Program-made: the position numbers and the translations under genes
NCBI GenBank assembly: GCA_963932145.1
Contig: OZ010572.1
Span: forward strand, 87,383,139 to 87,447,138
Reading direction: 5' to 3'
Length of the DNA stretch: 64,000 nt
From: Acanthosepion lycidas
Lineage: Eukaryota; Mollusca; Cephalopoda; Sepiida; Sepiidae
Part shown: positions 45,305 to 56,964 of the stretch, in pieces
Layout of the letters: each line of letters begins with the position of its first letter
Position numbering within the stretch: position 1 is the stretch's first letter
The notes under the pieces: generated by a model
The model's input: only the letters and a program-made list of their open reading frames with translations
Told to the model about the DNA's origin: nothing
The model's database searches: none

Positions 45305-45419
45305 ATTTCACCACTTAAAAATCCGTGGGAGCATTACATGACTAGCGTCATTACCTGTATTCAGATACAGGTGATGATGCTAGTCATGTAATGCTCACAA
45401 GATTTTTAAGTGGTGAAAT
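45305..45419. ncRNA. 115-bp long hairpin
   Basis: Arms of about 54 bp (atttcaccacttaaaaatc..., gcattacatgactagcgtca and the reverse on the right) pair with few mismatches around a loop of about 7 bases (ttcagat). It could be a MITE or a hairpin RNA source, and I cannot separate these. It lies just after the minisatellite. Confidence 0.5.
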
Positions 45420-45778
45420 TAAGATTAAAAATAATGTTTCGTATTTTCTGTACGTGTAAAAAAACATGATAACTATTTTCAAAAAACTATGAAAATACAA
45501 TACTAAACACAGGTGTGAGAAAATGGAAGAAGAGGGTACATCATCGATGACATCACTCTGAGTGTGAGAAAGAAAATTCGGTAGGCTATCAGGCCCTACC
45601 GACGATGACATGTTTTGATTAAAATGTTACAATACAGAATGGTACATTATTTGTATAAAAACAAAACGGGGATTATGAGTACAGCTAAATGTAAAGAAAA
45701 CTGAAAAAAGTCAGCATTTTATTTGTAAAGCTGTATTTTTCAGTTTTTTAAGCGAGAATATTTATAGCAATATTTTTT
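45420..45778. other. unassigned DNA
   Basis: Nothing was recognised. Confidence 0.4.
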
Positions 45779-45833
45779 AAATATGAAAAATCATTCATAG
45801 ATCGTGTAGTTCTATGAATAATTTTTCATATTT
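45779..45833. repeat. short hairpin with 23-bp arms
   Basis: The sequence aaatatgaaaaatcattcat (and aga) pairs with tctatgaataatttttcata (and ttt) with one mismatch across a 9-nt loop. It is AT-rich. Confidence 0.6.
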
Positions 45834-45859
45834 TTTTTTATAAAATCAATATAAGATTC

Positions 45860-45860
<1 letters not shown>

Positions 45861-45907
<47 letters not shown>
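45861..45907. repeat. (GATA)n microsatellite
   Basis: A perfect tetranucleotide repeat. Confidence 0.95.
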
Positions 45908-45908
<1 letters not shown>

Positions 45909-47645
45909 TTACCATTATTCATATAGTATTGTTATATATGATTTATACATTATCAGTTTATTAATATATATTATTTCTATTCGAGGATTATTATTTTTAG
46001 TAGTGTTATGTTCATGCGTGTGTTCGGAAACGACTGTCCTCAGCATAAATAATTTCTAGTTATTTATTGAATGACAAAGAAAATATGAGTGGTATTAAAA
46101 CATTGAAGACAATTAGGAGAAAATATTTTTTTAAATGCATTTCCTTGTTTAATTTTTTTCTTTTAATTTCATTGGGTTTGTTTTTTGATCTTTTCGGTAG
46201 GATGCAAATATACTGGAAATATACAAAGGGATGTTTTTACAAAACGCAGAACTTCTGGTTCGTCTTTTCTACTCATTTGACTAACTTCTTTTTTTTTTAA
46301 AAGAAGAAATTCAAATTTTTGTTTTCCGTCTCGGAAGAAAAGTGCTGAATTCAGTTCTCTTTAATCTTGGGGAGAATAAAAAAAAAACAAGAAACGCTGA
46401 ATCAAAGTTCTGGGGAAAAATGATGTTAGCATAAATGCCGAAAAATAACGCTGATTGAAAAAAAATGAAAATGGCCGAATATCATTTTTGGAAAGCATAT
46501 TTGCACGATCATCATCTGTGGATTGATAAATAAATAAATAAATAGCACGAAATTTTAAAAGGGAAATATTTCACTATCTTATTTTTGTATATTTAAGTAC
46601 AAAATTCAAGCATATCTCTCACATTCACGTCCACATAAAAAATAAAAAGTAAAATAATGCTTCAAAGAGAATTGCATATACTGGTTTTTAGTTCTTTCAA
46701 TGTATTTGGTTTGTTTCTATCGGCAGTTGTCATCGTTCGTCATATCTTAAATTGGCACAATTCAAGGAACCGGGAGATTCAGAAGTTCATCGTCGAGGAG
46801 AAATGGTTAAGTACACGATAAAATATAAAAATAAATAAGTGAAAGTTAAAAAAAAAAAAAAGAAGAAACCATCACTCCAGACAGATAACTGAATGCGGTA
46901 CGAAACGATCGATTTCGAAAAGGAGAAAAACATTTTACTGCGTTGAACCGTATGTGAAATGGGACATGCGATAATGTCTGGAAAGAGCAGTTGCCAAAAC
47001 CTACAAATGAAAATAACAAACGGAAATATTAATTTAAAAAAATAGCTTAGATTGAATCTTATAAGAATAAATGGCGTATTTATTTAAAGTGTGATGGTGA
47101 GAAGTGAAATAATATTGGATATCATTCCTTCCAGAATTGGTAGAAACCAATTTCGCCTCCATCTTCATTGAAATCATTATTTATCTTTTCTTATTTTCAG
47201 TTTTATTTCATCTATCAATCCATACACCAGAGTGAAGTTGGTGTGTTCATCAAAAGGGCCATTGATAGCAAAGCTTTTCTAAGGGTGCTCTGTGAATAGA
47301 AGCCTGTACTAAACTTGATTTAATCCAACAGTCATCTATTTCATCAACTGGAATGTACTCAAACGACAAATGCATTTTATAGTTCTTTTCTTTTTTAATT
47401 TCCAAGGAATGACTAGGAACAGTTTTAAAACATTAAATAGTAATATGACTTCAGCGCATATCTATGGAGGTACATTAGCGTACGTAGCCTAATAATTAAA
47501 AAGCCATATGCGTAATCATCTACTTTGTCAAAGTATTTAATCCAACCCATCTTCATTAATTACATGAACTGAAAAATATACAGGGAATAATTCACGCATA
47601 AATGTAGCTAATAATTACATGGCAGCCTATAGACTTATTGATCCC

Positions 47646-47649
<4 letters not shown>
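45908..47649. other. unassigned DNA
   Basis: Nothing was recognised across 1.7 kb apart from short A- and T-runs. The open frame at 46067-46300 is Phe-rich by composition only. Confidence 0.45.
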
Positions 47650-47709
<60 letters not shown>

Positions 47710-47781
47710 GTTGGTGCAAAAATAATGTCGTTTTCTCACATAGTAACATATGTGAGAAAACGACATTATTTTTGCACCCAA

Positions 47782-47818
<37 letters not shown>
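47650..47818. repeat. (TA)n microsatellite interrupted by a MITE
   Basis: TA runs of about 55 bp and 33 bp lie on the two sides of the 80-bp element at 47706-47785. Confidence 0.95.
47706..47785. mobile_element. 80-bp palindromic mariner-type MITE
   Basis: Two 37-bp arms with two mismatches surround a 6-bp centre (gtaaca). The ends, TTAGGTTGGTGCAAAAATAA and its inverse, match the mariner end sequence TTAGGTTGGTGCAAAA known from Hsmar1 and from the 80-bp human MITE MADE1. It sits at TA, the mariner target. Confidence 0.85.
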
Positions 47819-47821
<3 letters not shown>

Positions 47822-47942
47822 AGTGGACATTAAAGTCGACAGTTTGTTTCATGCAAAAAGCAATCGTCAGAACTTACGCCCTATACCTGATATTGAGCAC
47901 TTTAACTCCTAAATATAGCATACCTGAAAACTATATGTTATC

Positions 47943-47994
<52 letters not shown>

Positions 47995-48262
47995 CATACT
48001 GTGTATTTAGGCAGCAAATGTTCTTTAAGGCAAATATTATTAACGACAACAGACATTTTGCATTGATTAATTCTATTGATCAGCTTTTCAAAATTACAAA
48101 TAATCCTTCTGAAAAAAAGGAAGAAATTGTCTGAAGTTAATTTCTGAAGAAAAGTACAAGAAATATGGTACAAATTTTCGACTTTGTTAAATCAAAATTA
48201 GATAAATGGTGAGTTTCATAGAATTAGTCATTTTTGTAACGTAGATAAAAAGATTTGTGACG
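47819..48262. other. unassigned with TA repeat
   Basis: A TA run lies at about 47948-47990. The segment tattgagcactttaactcct (47893) recurs near 32221. Nothing else was recognised. Confidence 0.5.
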
Positions 48263-48304
48263 TAAGTGAGCTTTGTTTTTCATAAGAAAAACAAAACTCA
48301 CTTA
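48263..48304. repeat. 42-bp hairpin
   Basis: The sequence taagtgagctttgtttttc pairs with gaaaaacaaaactcactta with one mismatch over a short loop. Confidence 0.6.
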
Positions 48305-48309
48305 CTTGA

Positions 48310-48846
48310 GGATGCGGGCTGTTATAAATGTCATTAGCTAGGGACGCAGTGGAGCATTCGAATAGCGAGCGCTACATGGGCCAGGTAATTAGACATAGAT
48401 TAAGCAAGATGTATTCCGAAGCTTTGAACATGGGCGCAAACTTGCGCAAGGAACAGGTCCGTCGATATATATTCGTGACAACATGTGCGAGGCGTTTCGG
48501 CGGCATTTCGAGAGCCCGTTTACCAAGGAGCCTGGTCTTCGTGAGAACGAGTTTCTCAGCTATTTAGCTGACTTTCCTCGGCTTTCGACGACTGAGGTGA
48601 AACGAATGGTGTTTCTAACGCTGGTGGCAACGGCCCGAATGGTGATTTGGACGACGCGACAGGAGGAAGTTTTGCGAGGCAATCGTCTTTCTCATCAGGA
48701 TCTAATCCGATTCTTTGAGCATTAGCTCAAGATGATGATTAGAATTGATAGAAAACGCTTGCATTCGACAGTCTTCAGCGAAAGGTGGATGAAAGAGGTG
48801 AACTTGGTTCGTTTGAACGGGGCTAGCCTTGATTTTCTCTTTTAGG
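48310..48846 (+). pseudogene. Tx1/L1-like LINE ORF2, internally deleted
   Basis: The plus strand reads IRDNMCEAFRRHFESPFTKE, PGLRENEFLSYLADFPRLST, then directly EVKRMVFLTLVATARMVIWT, TRQEEVLRGNRLSHQDL and, past one in-frame TAG at 48723, IRIDRKRLHSTVFSERWMKE, VNLVRLNGASLDFLF and a stop near 48846. The first block fits the region just before the RT domain of Tx1-type LINEs. The second fits their very C-terminus. The whole RT (several hundred codons) is missing at about 48597, so the element has a large internal deletion yet an almost clean frame. The upstream frame starting at 48328 is shifted relative to it. The clade call is from memory. Confidence 0.6.
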
Positions 48847-49389
48847 TCAACCTACGTCACATCGGGGTGGTTTCCTATGGAGCCCTCCTTCTGGCTAGGT
48901 TAGACAAGCCTTTGTATACCTAGTTAATGTGAGTAAGTGTTGTTCATGGCCTGTTCTCGGCTGCATCTTTGGTTACGATCCAAGTTGAGATTCCTAACCT
49001 CCCCAATTTGTTTTGACCCCTTTTTATCTCCACTTATTATATATAATATAATGTCTGTGTGTGTGTGAGGGGACGCGTTTATATTAAAAAATTTCTTGGC
49101 CTAATGAAGAAAACAAATTTGTTTTAGACAAAAAAATTATCTGCTTCCTTGTTATTGACGATTACATTTACATGGCGGATTTTCAGCATCACAATACAAT
49201 TCAGATCCGTAAATCCCCACGGGCTGTGCCAATGTGAATGTGAAAACTTGTATTACATTCCTGGATGACACCAGATACTATATTTGAACGCATATCAAAT
49301 ACTTACAACATTTTTTACAAATGAAACAATTTTTTCTACTTGGTATGTTCCCTTTTTTGCTCGGCTCTGTATTTTAATACCCTCAATGT
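48847..49389. other. probable LINE 3' UTR, then unassigned
   Basis: 48847-49040 probably continues as the 3' UTR of the Tx1-like element. It is followed by a short TA stretch and TG run. Nothing further was recognised. Confidence 0.4.
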
Positions 49390-49885
49390 TTTTTTTTAAA
49401 TCATTCCACCCCAAGCGAGATAATAAAATCACCAAGACACAAGAGGGTTACTGAGTGAGAAAGAATATAAGAAAATGAAAATCATTATTAAAGATCGAGA
49501 ACAATAAATGAACAGGAATTAAGAAGAGAGAATATAACGATATACGTTGCATTTAAATTTTTAAAGATAAAAATTAACTGCAAAGCAAGAAGCCGAAAAA
49601 GAGCTCCACAAGTGAGAAGTGCGAGAAAAGATACTATCAGCATAGAACTTACGGTTACATCTGGTAATTTCAACTGTAAAATGATCAGAACTTGTTGCCA
49701 ATGTAGTATTGCGCTTAAATTCGTAGATTCTAGATAGCATAGAGGAAAGCTAATCAGAACAACTACTATGAAAGCATTTATAGAAAAGACACAGGGAAGT
49801 TGCCTTACAGCAGTGGGAAAATGCAGAGATGCAAGGTCAGGACAAATGACATTACAGATTCTTCTCGGATTTTATCAAGGATCAG
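49390..49885 (-). pseudogene. jockey-like LINE 3' end (family J)
   Basis: The minus-oriented copy has the 3' end (ccaccccaagcgagataata), coding tail (agaacttacggttacatctg), and upstream part (tctagatagcatagaggaaa, ttctcggattttatcaagga) in unbroken order. It shows the uninterrupted form of the site that carries the 361-bp insertion at 20107. It is 5'-truncated at about 49885. Confidence 0.75.
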
Positions 49886-50914
49886 TTAAATTAAAATGAC
49901 GTCCTACTTAGCATATGCTGAAATATATATTTTAATATGTGATAATGCACCTTTTCAATCTGCCCGATTCTTGTCATTATAATCTTCTATAAATATAATT
50001 AACATTTCAAATAAAGCGAACACTATAAGACACAACGTCATCCTTCCACAAAGACGAAGATAATCCCTAGTTTGTTAGTCAAAGAAAATATTACACGACA
50101 TATAGTGTCCTAAAAGAAAGCATTAAATGTTTTGTCTTAAGATACGCTTGCCTCAATACAATCCGACAACTCTAAAGCTTTTTTTTATTAATAGAATGAC
50201 TAGATAGTCCCATTTTTTCAGCAAATGTGGGGAAACTAAAATTCTAACAGGTTCTGAAGCAATGGCCTCAATATTCTTAGTTAGTTTTTTGCTGTTGTTT
50301 TCTTTTCTTTTCTTTTTCCTTTTGTTTTGTTTTTATTTGTTTTGTTTTTATTTGTTTTGTTTTTCACACAATTTATGAAATAGATAGTTTTAACACATTA
50401 ATAATGACTTTGGTTTCACAACAAACACACGGTATTGAAAGTTTCTTTAAACATTCAACGACGAAGTTCATTACTTAACGTCCCTCTTTTTTGAAATGTG
50501 CGCCTTGTCTTCATTTCTCTTCTATATACTGTTGTGACTAACACACCTGCTTTAATAAATACTGTTTACTCTCTGAGAAATTCTTCTTGTCCTTCCATCA
50601 TCATCATCGAAATATTTGCGCTGAAGATGTTAAAGACCAAGTATCACGAGCTGATTATCTTTAAAAACACCATGTCCTTCATAATTTATTTTAAAATACG
50701 CTCATCCTAGGCATAAAAATTTGTAAAATAAAATCAAAATCCAGAGTCAATACATTGATATTTTCTGTCTTCAAATTTGGCCAAACAAAATTGTTCTGAT
50801 ATAAAATTCACTTATGAAAACTTAATTTTTTCAAATATTTATCAGTTCAGATAGTTTCAGCTAAGGTTGCAGTTTTTAAAAATCTACTAAACTTAGTTGA
50901 ACACAAAAACCAAA
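49886..50914. other. unassigned DNA
   Basis: Nothing was recognised. The open frame at 50498-50710 has no domain. Confidence 0.4.
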
Positions 50915-50975
50915 CGTTTGGGGCGCCTAGTGAAGTTCGAATTCACTATTGCCTAGAGCGAAGTGACCCGTTTTC
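50915..50975 (-). mobile_element. SINE-A box-B fragment
   Basis: The segment gcgcctagtgaagttcgaat + tcactatt is the reverse complement of the SINE-A stretch with agttcgatcctcactgggtg. Only about 60 bp remain. Confidence 0.45.
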
Positions 50976-52239
50976 AAAAATCTATCGATGACTATTGCTA
51001 CGAACTTTTGTATGAAAAAACATGTAACAAAGTTGAACATATTGAATTTATTATTAAAGTGAAATCTTTATTATTACTAGTAGTAGTAGAAGCGGTAGTA
51101 GTATTAGTACAATAGCATGATACTTGCTGTCATAATTACACATTAACAATTATATTGGCATTAAGGCCGTTATGTTTTATAGCAGTTGTCAATCATGGGA
51201 GACCTGAGGGATTCTCAAACAGGGGGAGATTTTAAGGTTTCACAGGGAAAAATCTATTACTTTTTCTTGTTTTTAGGTGCAAAATTTGGAACCCATGGAT
51301 TTAAATAACCTGGCATTCTATTGTACTTTTTGTTTATGGAAGTATGCTTCACTTTATTTATTTAATAATTAGTTATGAGTTAAAGTAAATTATTGCACAT
51401 GTAATCAACTTTAAAAATCCATCAACATTTTCTATTGCTATTGCATTTATAAAACTCATCTATAAAAATGATCCATGTAAATGTACTAATATGGAAAAAA
51501 TGATTTTCAATAATATATGCCTATTATTTGGAACGCACCTTTTGAGTCGGACAATCCTGGAAAATGGGGTGGGGGGTTATATTCTGATTCATGGTGAAAA
51601 GGATGCGTTGGACAAAAAAGGTTGAGAAGCACTGTTTTATAGGATGTCATGACAGGAATTATCCTACGTCCGTTTGTTAATCAGTATTTTATTTTTTATT
51701 TGTTTTAACGAAGTTCCACAACTAACATTATAATTTGACTTCCCATAACTTTCAACGTTATTTAGTATTTACAACAGGCAACAAATTTGTAGAAGGAATG
51801 TATTATAACATACTCTTAAAATTTGTAGGGATAGCGTTTTGTCCGCCATTTCTCTGGAATTTGAAATTTATCCATAAACGATTGCTTGATGGTCAGATAG
51901 ACGTTATTATATTCAGATGTAAGCAAATGAACTATGAACGTAATAATGTGAATGTCGTTAGTAGATGAAAGTTGTTATTGTCTCAAGCAGCTTGAAGTGA
52001 ACTTGAGAAGGTATAGAAAAGATTTACAGAAACCTGATTCACAACTTGATAGAAAACATTGTCGAAAGAAACACAACGAAGGAATAATGAATACAAGAAA
52101 GAAAAAGTGTTTGATGAAAATGGAAGAGATCACCGAGCGGGTTGTACATGTCCAGTAACCCATTAGTGTCGTAATGGCACCACATGTACTGCAGCCGTAC
52201 CAGAAGTGGTATGTCTGATAGCCTGACAGAGCCTGTTTT
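50976..52239. other. unassigned DNA
   Basis: Nothing was recognised. Open frames at 51735-51968 and 51952-52158 show no domain. Confidence 0.4.
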
Positions 52240-52460
52240 TCTTCAAACTGTCTTTGAATTCAGCTTTTTTTCTCCTGAAGAGGCAGGGGAGCCCCCACGG
52301 CTATGTCATTTATAGCTGGTGGAGAAAAAATGGGTTCGTAGTTTTCCCAAGTGTATTTGTGCGTAAGTGAACGCAACGAACTCGAACAGATTTCGAACTC
52401 GGATTTTCGATTTCCCTTTTCAAATTAACCATTACACTACCCGCATATCCAAGAGTAAAA
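52240..52460 (-). mobile_element. SINE-B copy
   Basis: In minus orientation the body (ttatagctggtgga, ttcccaagtgtatttgtgcg) leads into the box B region (agatttcgaactcgg) and the head (aaccattacactacccgca). Read on the minus strand the head is GCGGGTAGTGTAATGGTTA, which holds a good box A. Confidence 0.75.
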
Positions 52461-52517
52461 CAGAAAGACTCTAAAAAGAAAAAAATAAGAATTATGAAAA
52501 ATAAGAAAAATAAATGT

Positions 52518-52519
52518 GA

Positions 52520-52563
<44 letters not shown>

Positions 52564-52566
52564 AAA
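52518..52566. repeat. (GAAA)n microsatellite
   Basis: About 12 perfect units. Confidence 0.95.
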
Positions 52567-53508
52567 TCGCCCTTTTCAACTGAATTTATTGTACACAATG
52601 ACAAAATATGTGTCTGTTTAAAATTTCGGGCGACGGGATGATGGCCGCTTTGACAAGAGCTTCGTTTTCATATAGGCGTCAAGTGACGAGAATGGCGCTT
52701 CAGACCGGTTAGGACTGCAGGGAAGCAAAGGTAAAGGAAATAGTGACCGCAGCCGAACAACGAAACAATGCAAAAGGAAGTTTCCGTTTTCGACTCACTT
52801 GTTCGACTCGCTGTCATACAAGGGTTGCTCTCTGCGAAGAGCACACATACAATTAATGTGCTGACAAGAGCTGCATCGTCTAGCATAGGTCAAGTGCCCG
52901 CTTCAGCCCACTGGAAACTGATCTTTTGAGGTTGACTTCGTCATCGCCAGCAGGTTGTTACCCTCTAGAGAAAGGTCATTTGGCCCAGTGTGTTGCAAGG
53001 CGTTGCGGACTGAAATTAAAAAGAACTTTGTTCGAGGTATTGACACTCTTCTTTACTCTTGTTTTTCTTGACCTCACTATCAAGTGCGAGCATGCGTGTG
53101 TGCATTCAGCTGAAGATTTTTTTTTTCGTGGTGGGTGAATGTAAATAAGCATGTATGACTGCGTCTATACATATGTGTAAGTATACTAAAGTGCTTTAAT
53201 GTAAATCTATATCTCATTAATGGAATGTAATAGTAACTGAGAACTTTTGTAACATTATGTGTATATATATGTGTATGTGTGTGTAAAGAGAGAGATAAGG
53301 GTGCGTTCGTCTGTGCATGTTATTATATATACGAAGAGCTGTTGCAAAATTTCTCAGCCCAACGCCCTTCCGAAAATCTGACGAAATGGACAAAAATAAG
53401 ACGTTTTTAGAGGACTTCTTGGTTGAGCCGAGAACTTTTCACTTCTATCTCTGATATTAAACTATTGACTTTTAAATATATCAAATATGAACAATATACG
53501 TGTGTATG
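52567..53508. other. unassigned, locally GC-richer
   Basis: 52620-53000 has more balanced composition than its surroundings, but no frame or RNA was recognised there. Confidence 0.4.

Positions 53509-53570
<62 letters not shown>
53509..53570. repeat. (TA)n microsatellite
   Basis: About 58 bp of perfect TA. Confidence 0.97.
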
Positions 53571-53572
<2 letters not shown>

Positions 53573-54488
53573 CACACTACTACACACTACTACTACTTAA
53601 TCGGAGAATTTAAACATGAAATATAAATTTAGATCTCGTTTTTACCGTCTCCTCTGAAGTAGTCTCCTTGTCTTCTGTTTGAAAACCGACTACATGTACT
53701 GTTCATAAAGGAAGCGGCAAATTTACGTGCTACATTCGGCACACACACGCAGTTCATATTACCCAACCTTTTGGGTAACATCTTATGAGGGTAGGTATGT
53801 GTGGTTGAGAGAGAGCATGATCGTTTATGTTTTTGCTTGAGTATATATGAATTCTTGAAAGTCGACATTTACACAAGATTCCAAACTTTTCTGCTTATAC
53901 AGAATCCCGGAGACGTTGATCGACCTAAGCGACTGTCTGCATCCATCTAAGCTGTCAGGTGGCTTCTCGTAAATAGATATAAATTGACAATGTGTCACTT
54001 AGCCATATTCCTTCTACTCCCAGTGTGAAATATACTCACCATCAATAGCTTACATTGCTTTACTTTTAGACTTTCTTTTGAAAATATTTGACATGTGAAA
54101 CATTCTCGCTAGTTGAGGTTGTTGAATTTTCTCCACCGAAGTGTTCAAGCTTAGCTTCAAATCTGGATTTCGAATAAAAAATTTTAAGGTGATCTCCATT
54201 TGGAAGATTCTAGAAATATAATCTCTCGACTGCTATTAGCATTTCCCCAGATTAACCTAATGTCTCTATTAAATATAATACATAGCACATATTTACTTGT
54301 GCGCGTGCTCTCGCTTAACTTGTTGAATGAAGACAAACATTATTAATCAAAGAAACGGATATATCAATGTTCTGAATTCAGGATTGGATATTAATCACTC
54401 ATAGATCGGACATTATGCAATGAACATTTCAGGTTACAATTCACCTAATAACTATGCGCCAGCATAACGAACTTATCCATCTACCCTC

Positions 54489-54525
<37 letters not shown>

Positions 54526-54622
54526 ATGTAAACATCGGAATCAAAACTGCATGATGACTGTCAGTTTCATGTTTCAAAGCAGAATTTTAGACCACTTTAA
54601 CAGAGTAACATAGGAAAGGTGG
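53571..54622. other. unassigned with (GATA)n
   Basis: A tetranucleotide repeat lies at 54490-54525. Nothing else was recognised. Confidence 0.45.
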
Positions 54623-54740
54623 GCTTACGGCCGCATCACGTTCAAACACCGGTTACTGAACGATCACCAAAGTTAAGCAACGTCAAGTCTGGTCAGTACC
54701 TAGATGGGAAGCTGCTTGGAAATACCAAGTGCTTAAGCTT
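54623..54740 (+). pseudogene. 5S rRNA pseudogene
   Basis: These 118 bases follow the metazoan 5S rRNA from end to end: acggccgcatcacgtt, caccggtt, gatcaccaaagttaagcaac (the box A promoter region), gtcagtacctagatggg, ttggaaataccaagtgctt. Many C-to-T and G-to-A type changes weaken the internal control region and helices. It is followed within a few bases by a SINE-B head, so it may be the first half of a composite 5S/tRNA SINE and not a gene relic. Confidence 0.85.
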
Positions 54741-54895
54741 AGATGTGCGATGTAATGGATAATGGCTCGGAATTGTTAATCGAAGGGCCGAGTTCCAATT
54801 CCTGTCGGATTCTTTATATTCATTTACGCACAAATACTCTTGGTAAAGTCATGAACCCACTTCTCCCTCCAGCTATGGGTTAATTAATAACACGT
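54741..54895 (+). mobile_element. SINE-B copy behind the 5S pseudogene
   Basis: The tRNA-like head (box A around aatggctcggaatt, box B around gagttccaattcc) and body (catttacgcacaaatactct, cttctccctcca, gctatgggttaat) match the copy at 10785-10935. Confidence 0.75.
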
Positions 54896-55847
54896 GTATC
54901 CTTAAATCATTATCTCCACAAATGAATTCTTACAATCTAAAAATATTTTCTGACTTTAAATAACCTGATTGACAAGCTCTAGAAAATGAATCAGTCAATC
55001 AATAAGAAAGCTATAACCAAAATAGATGTGTAAAAGTCTGCTATGGCTGACCCTAACTAGAGGGACAAAAATAAATATAACTCCGACTGGGATGAGGTGC
55101 ATATAATTGGAAAGGATCATTGTTGAGGAGTGCAGAAGTTGAAGAAGCCGGTATACTTGGTCTAAAGATAGCATTGATGCATGTAACCATGCAGTGTTTA
55201 TTCCTATATCCACACTGTTTATATGTAGAAACGCTCTGATACTGAAACCATTCCCGTATAAGTAGAGAAATTTTAACAATATGCAAGGTGTGATGGGTAA
55301 ATTGTCGTCATTTTATATTTTTAATTTCACGCATGCGTTTGTTTGTTTATTTTATACGATCAGTTGGGCACCGTATGAGAGAAGTAGTGCTGCCCTGAGT
55401 CAAGAAAGTAGCTGCTGGAAGATTCTACGTCTGGCAATAGGACTCTGTAGCATTCCACACAAGCAGGAGAACAAAGTCATGGCTCTCAGACAATTTCTGC
55501 GACCACATCACCTCTTACATCTGGCCACCTAACTACCCAGACTGCACCCGCACTTGATTATTATGCGTGTGCGCAGTTGAGCAAGAGACCAACAAAACTC
55601 CTTGTAACACCAAAGATGAAGTGTAGGCAAGGATTATGGTAGCATTCACCAACTTAAACAAGAAGACACTCCAGAAGAGTTGCAGGAGATTCCGAAGTCG
55701 TCTTGAGGCTGTGTTTGATTCCAATGACGATTTTATTTTAGTATTTCAAGATATCTTTTTGTAATTTTGGTAATTACATGTTAGAATAAGATTTCAGTAT
55801 TATTTTTAATTTTGCGTAATTTAGACGACAATTTTTTTGCATATTTT
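54896..55847. other. unassigned; contains repeat shared with 13270
   Basis: 55160-55275 matches 13270-13435 in the same orientation. The remainder shows nothing recognisable. Confidence 0.5.
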
Positions 55848-56215
55848 AAATGGACCGCGTGGTTAGAACGTTCGCTTTCCGACCATGAGAGCCTGGTTCG
55901 AATCTCACCATGATCGATAAGGAAACTTGATATTATTGCTGGAGTGGCGATCCCAAGGAAAGTGCCTGACGAACCATTCCCCGATTTGAGTCAAGCCTTG
56001 AGAATGAAATCAGCTCGGCAGGACTGTCGATGGTTGCACGAAGGCACAAGTTATCGTGACAGGTGTTTTGAGCGTACCTGACCTTGTTCAAACTGTTGAT
56101 TATGTCAGAAACTTTAAATAAGGTCCGCTCAGCATAGTTGCAGCATAAAAATACACAGGTGGATTTTGTGAGTGTTGAACAGGCATCTGCAACAGGCGTA
56201 CTCACTGAGATATGA
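55848..56215 (+). mobile_element. third tRNA-derived SINE (SINE-D)
   Basis: The head ggaccgcgtggttagaacgt (box A) leads to cctggttcgaatctcacc (box B) 40 bases later, as in a tRNA. A body of about 290 bp follows with no relation to SINE-A or SINE-B. The length and plan suit a cephalopod-type SINE with a conserved central domain. Only one copy is in the window. Confidence 0.6.
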
Positions 56216-56250
56216 GTAACCAGCCATTATATATTTCAACAATATACATG

Positions 56251-56291
<41 letters not shown>
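56251..56291. repeat. (GT)n microsatellite
   Basis: About 40 bp of perfect GT, ending against a fold-back element. Confidence 0.97.
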
Positions 56292-56292
<1 letters not shown>

Positions 56293-56294
<2 letters not shown>

Positions 56295-56602
56295 TGGGAT
56301 CAAATATGGATTGGAATCCGACAGAATGATAGAATAGAGAACAAATACGAAACGCTTATCAATCTAACAGGATTCGCTTTTATTAAAGTTTAATCAGAGA
56401 ATGACATATGAAGAAAAAAAAAAGAATTTCGGACGACATAAATCATAGGCGAAACCTGATTGTAAATCAAACACAAAAGCAAAATAACATAAAAAATACC
56501 AGAAAGTTTTTCTACTTTTTTCTTCATATATCATTCTCAGATGAAGCTTTAATAAAAGTGAAACATGATAAATTAATAAATGTTTCCTATTTGTTCTTTA
56601 TT

Positions 56603-56605
<3 letters not shown>
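56293..56605. mobile_element. fold-back element of the second family
   Basis: The left arm (agaatagagaacaaatacga, ttcgcttttattaaagttta, atcagagaatga) pairs with the right arm (tcattctcagatgaagcttt, aataaaagtgaaacatg, tttcctatttgttctttatt). A single left arm of the family lies at 26395-26525. TA repeats start at the right end. Confidence 0.75.
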
Positions 56606-56646
<41 letters not shown>

Positions 56647-56902
56647 CAAGTGAAAGAAAATACAAAGTTCAAATTTTATTGATTTCTTTTGCTATATTTG
56701 AATGAAGTCATTTTAGGTCTTCTTAAAAAGCAATATCCTATAAAGAAATTACTGCTTTTCTTTTCAATGTGTGAGTTTTTTTTATTTTTATTGTTAATCA
56801 TTTTTAATTATTTAATTTATTTTTCCTTCGTTGTGTTTTTCTTTTAGTTTTGTTTATTTTTTTTTACTCCATTTTCCCTGCATGTATATTTACTCACCAT
56901 GC

Positions 56903-56964
<62 letters not shown>

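Noticed and set aside
46067-46300. Membrane protein candidate rich in Phe
   Set aside because: The hydrophobic composition follows from T-rich DNA; no conserved pattern was seen.
52926-53138. Small protein gene in a GC-richer region
   Set aside because: A 70-codon frame with no recognisable domain, no splice sites judged convincing, and no support beyond composition.
54623-54740. Functional 5S rRNA gene
   Set aside because: Many substitutions fall in helices and the internal promoter, and it is a lone copy next to a SINE.
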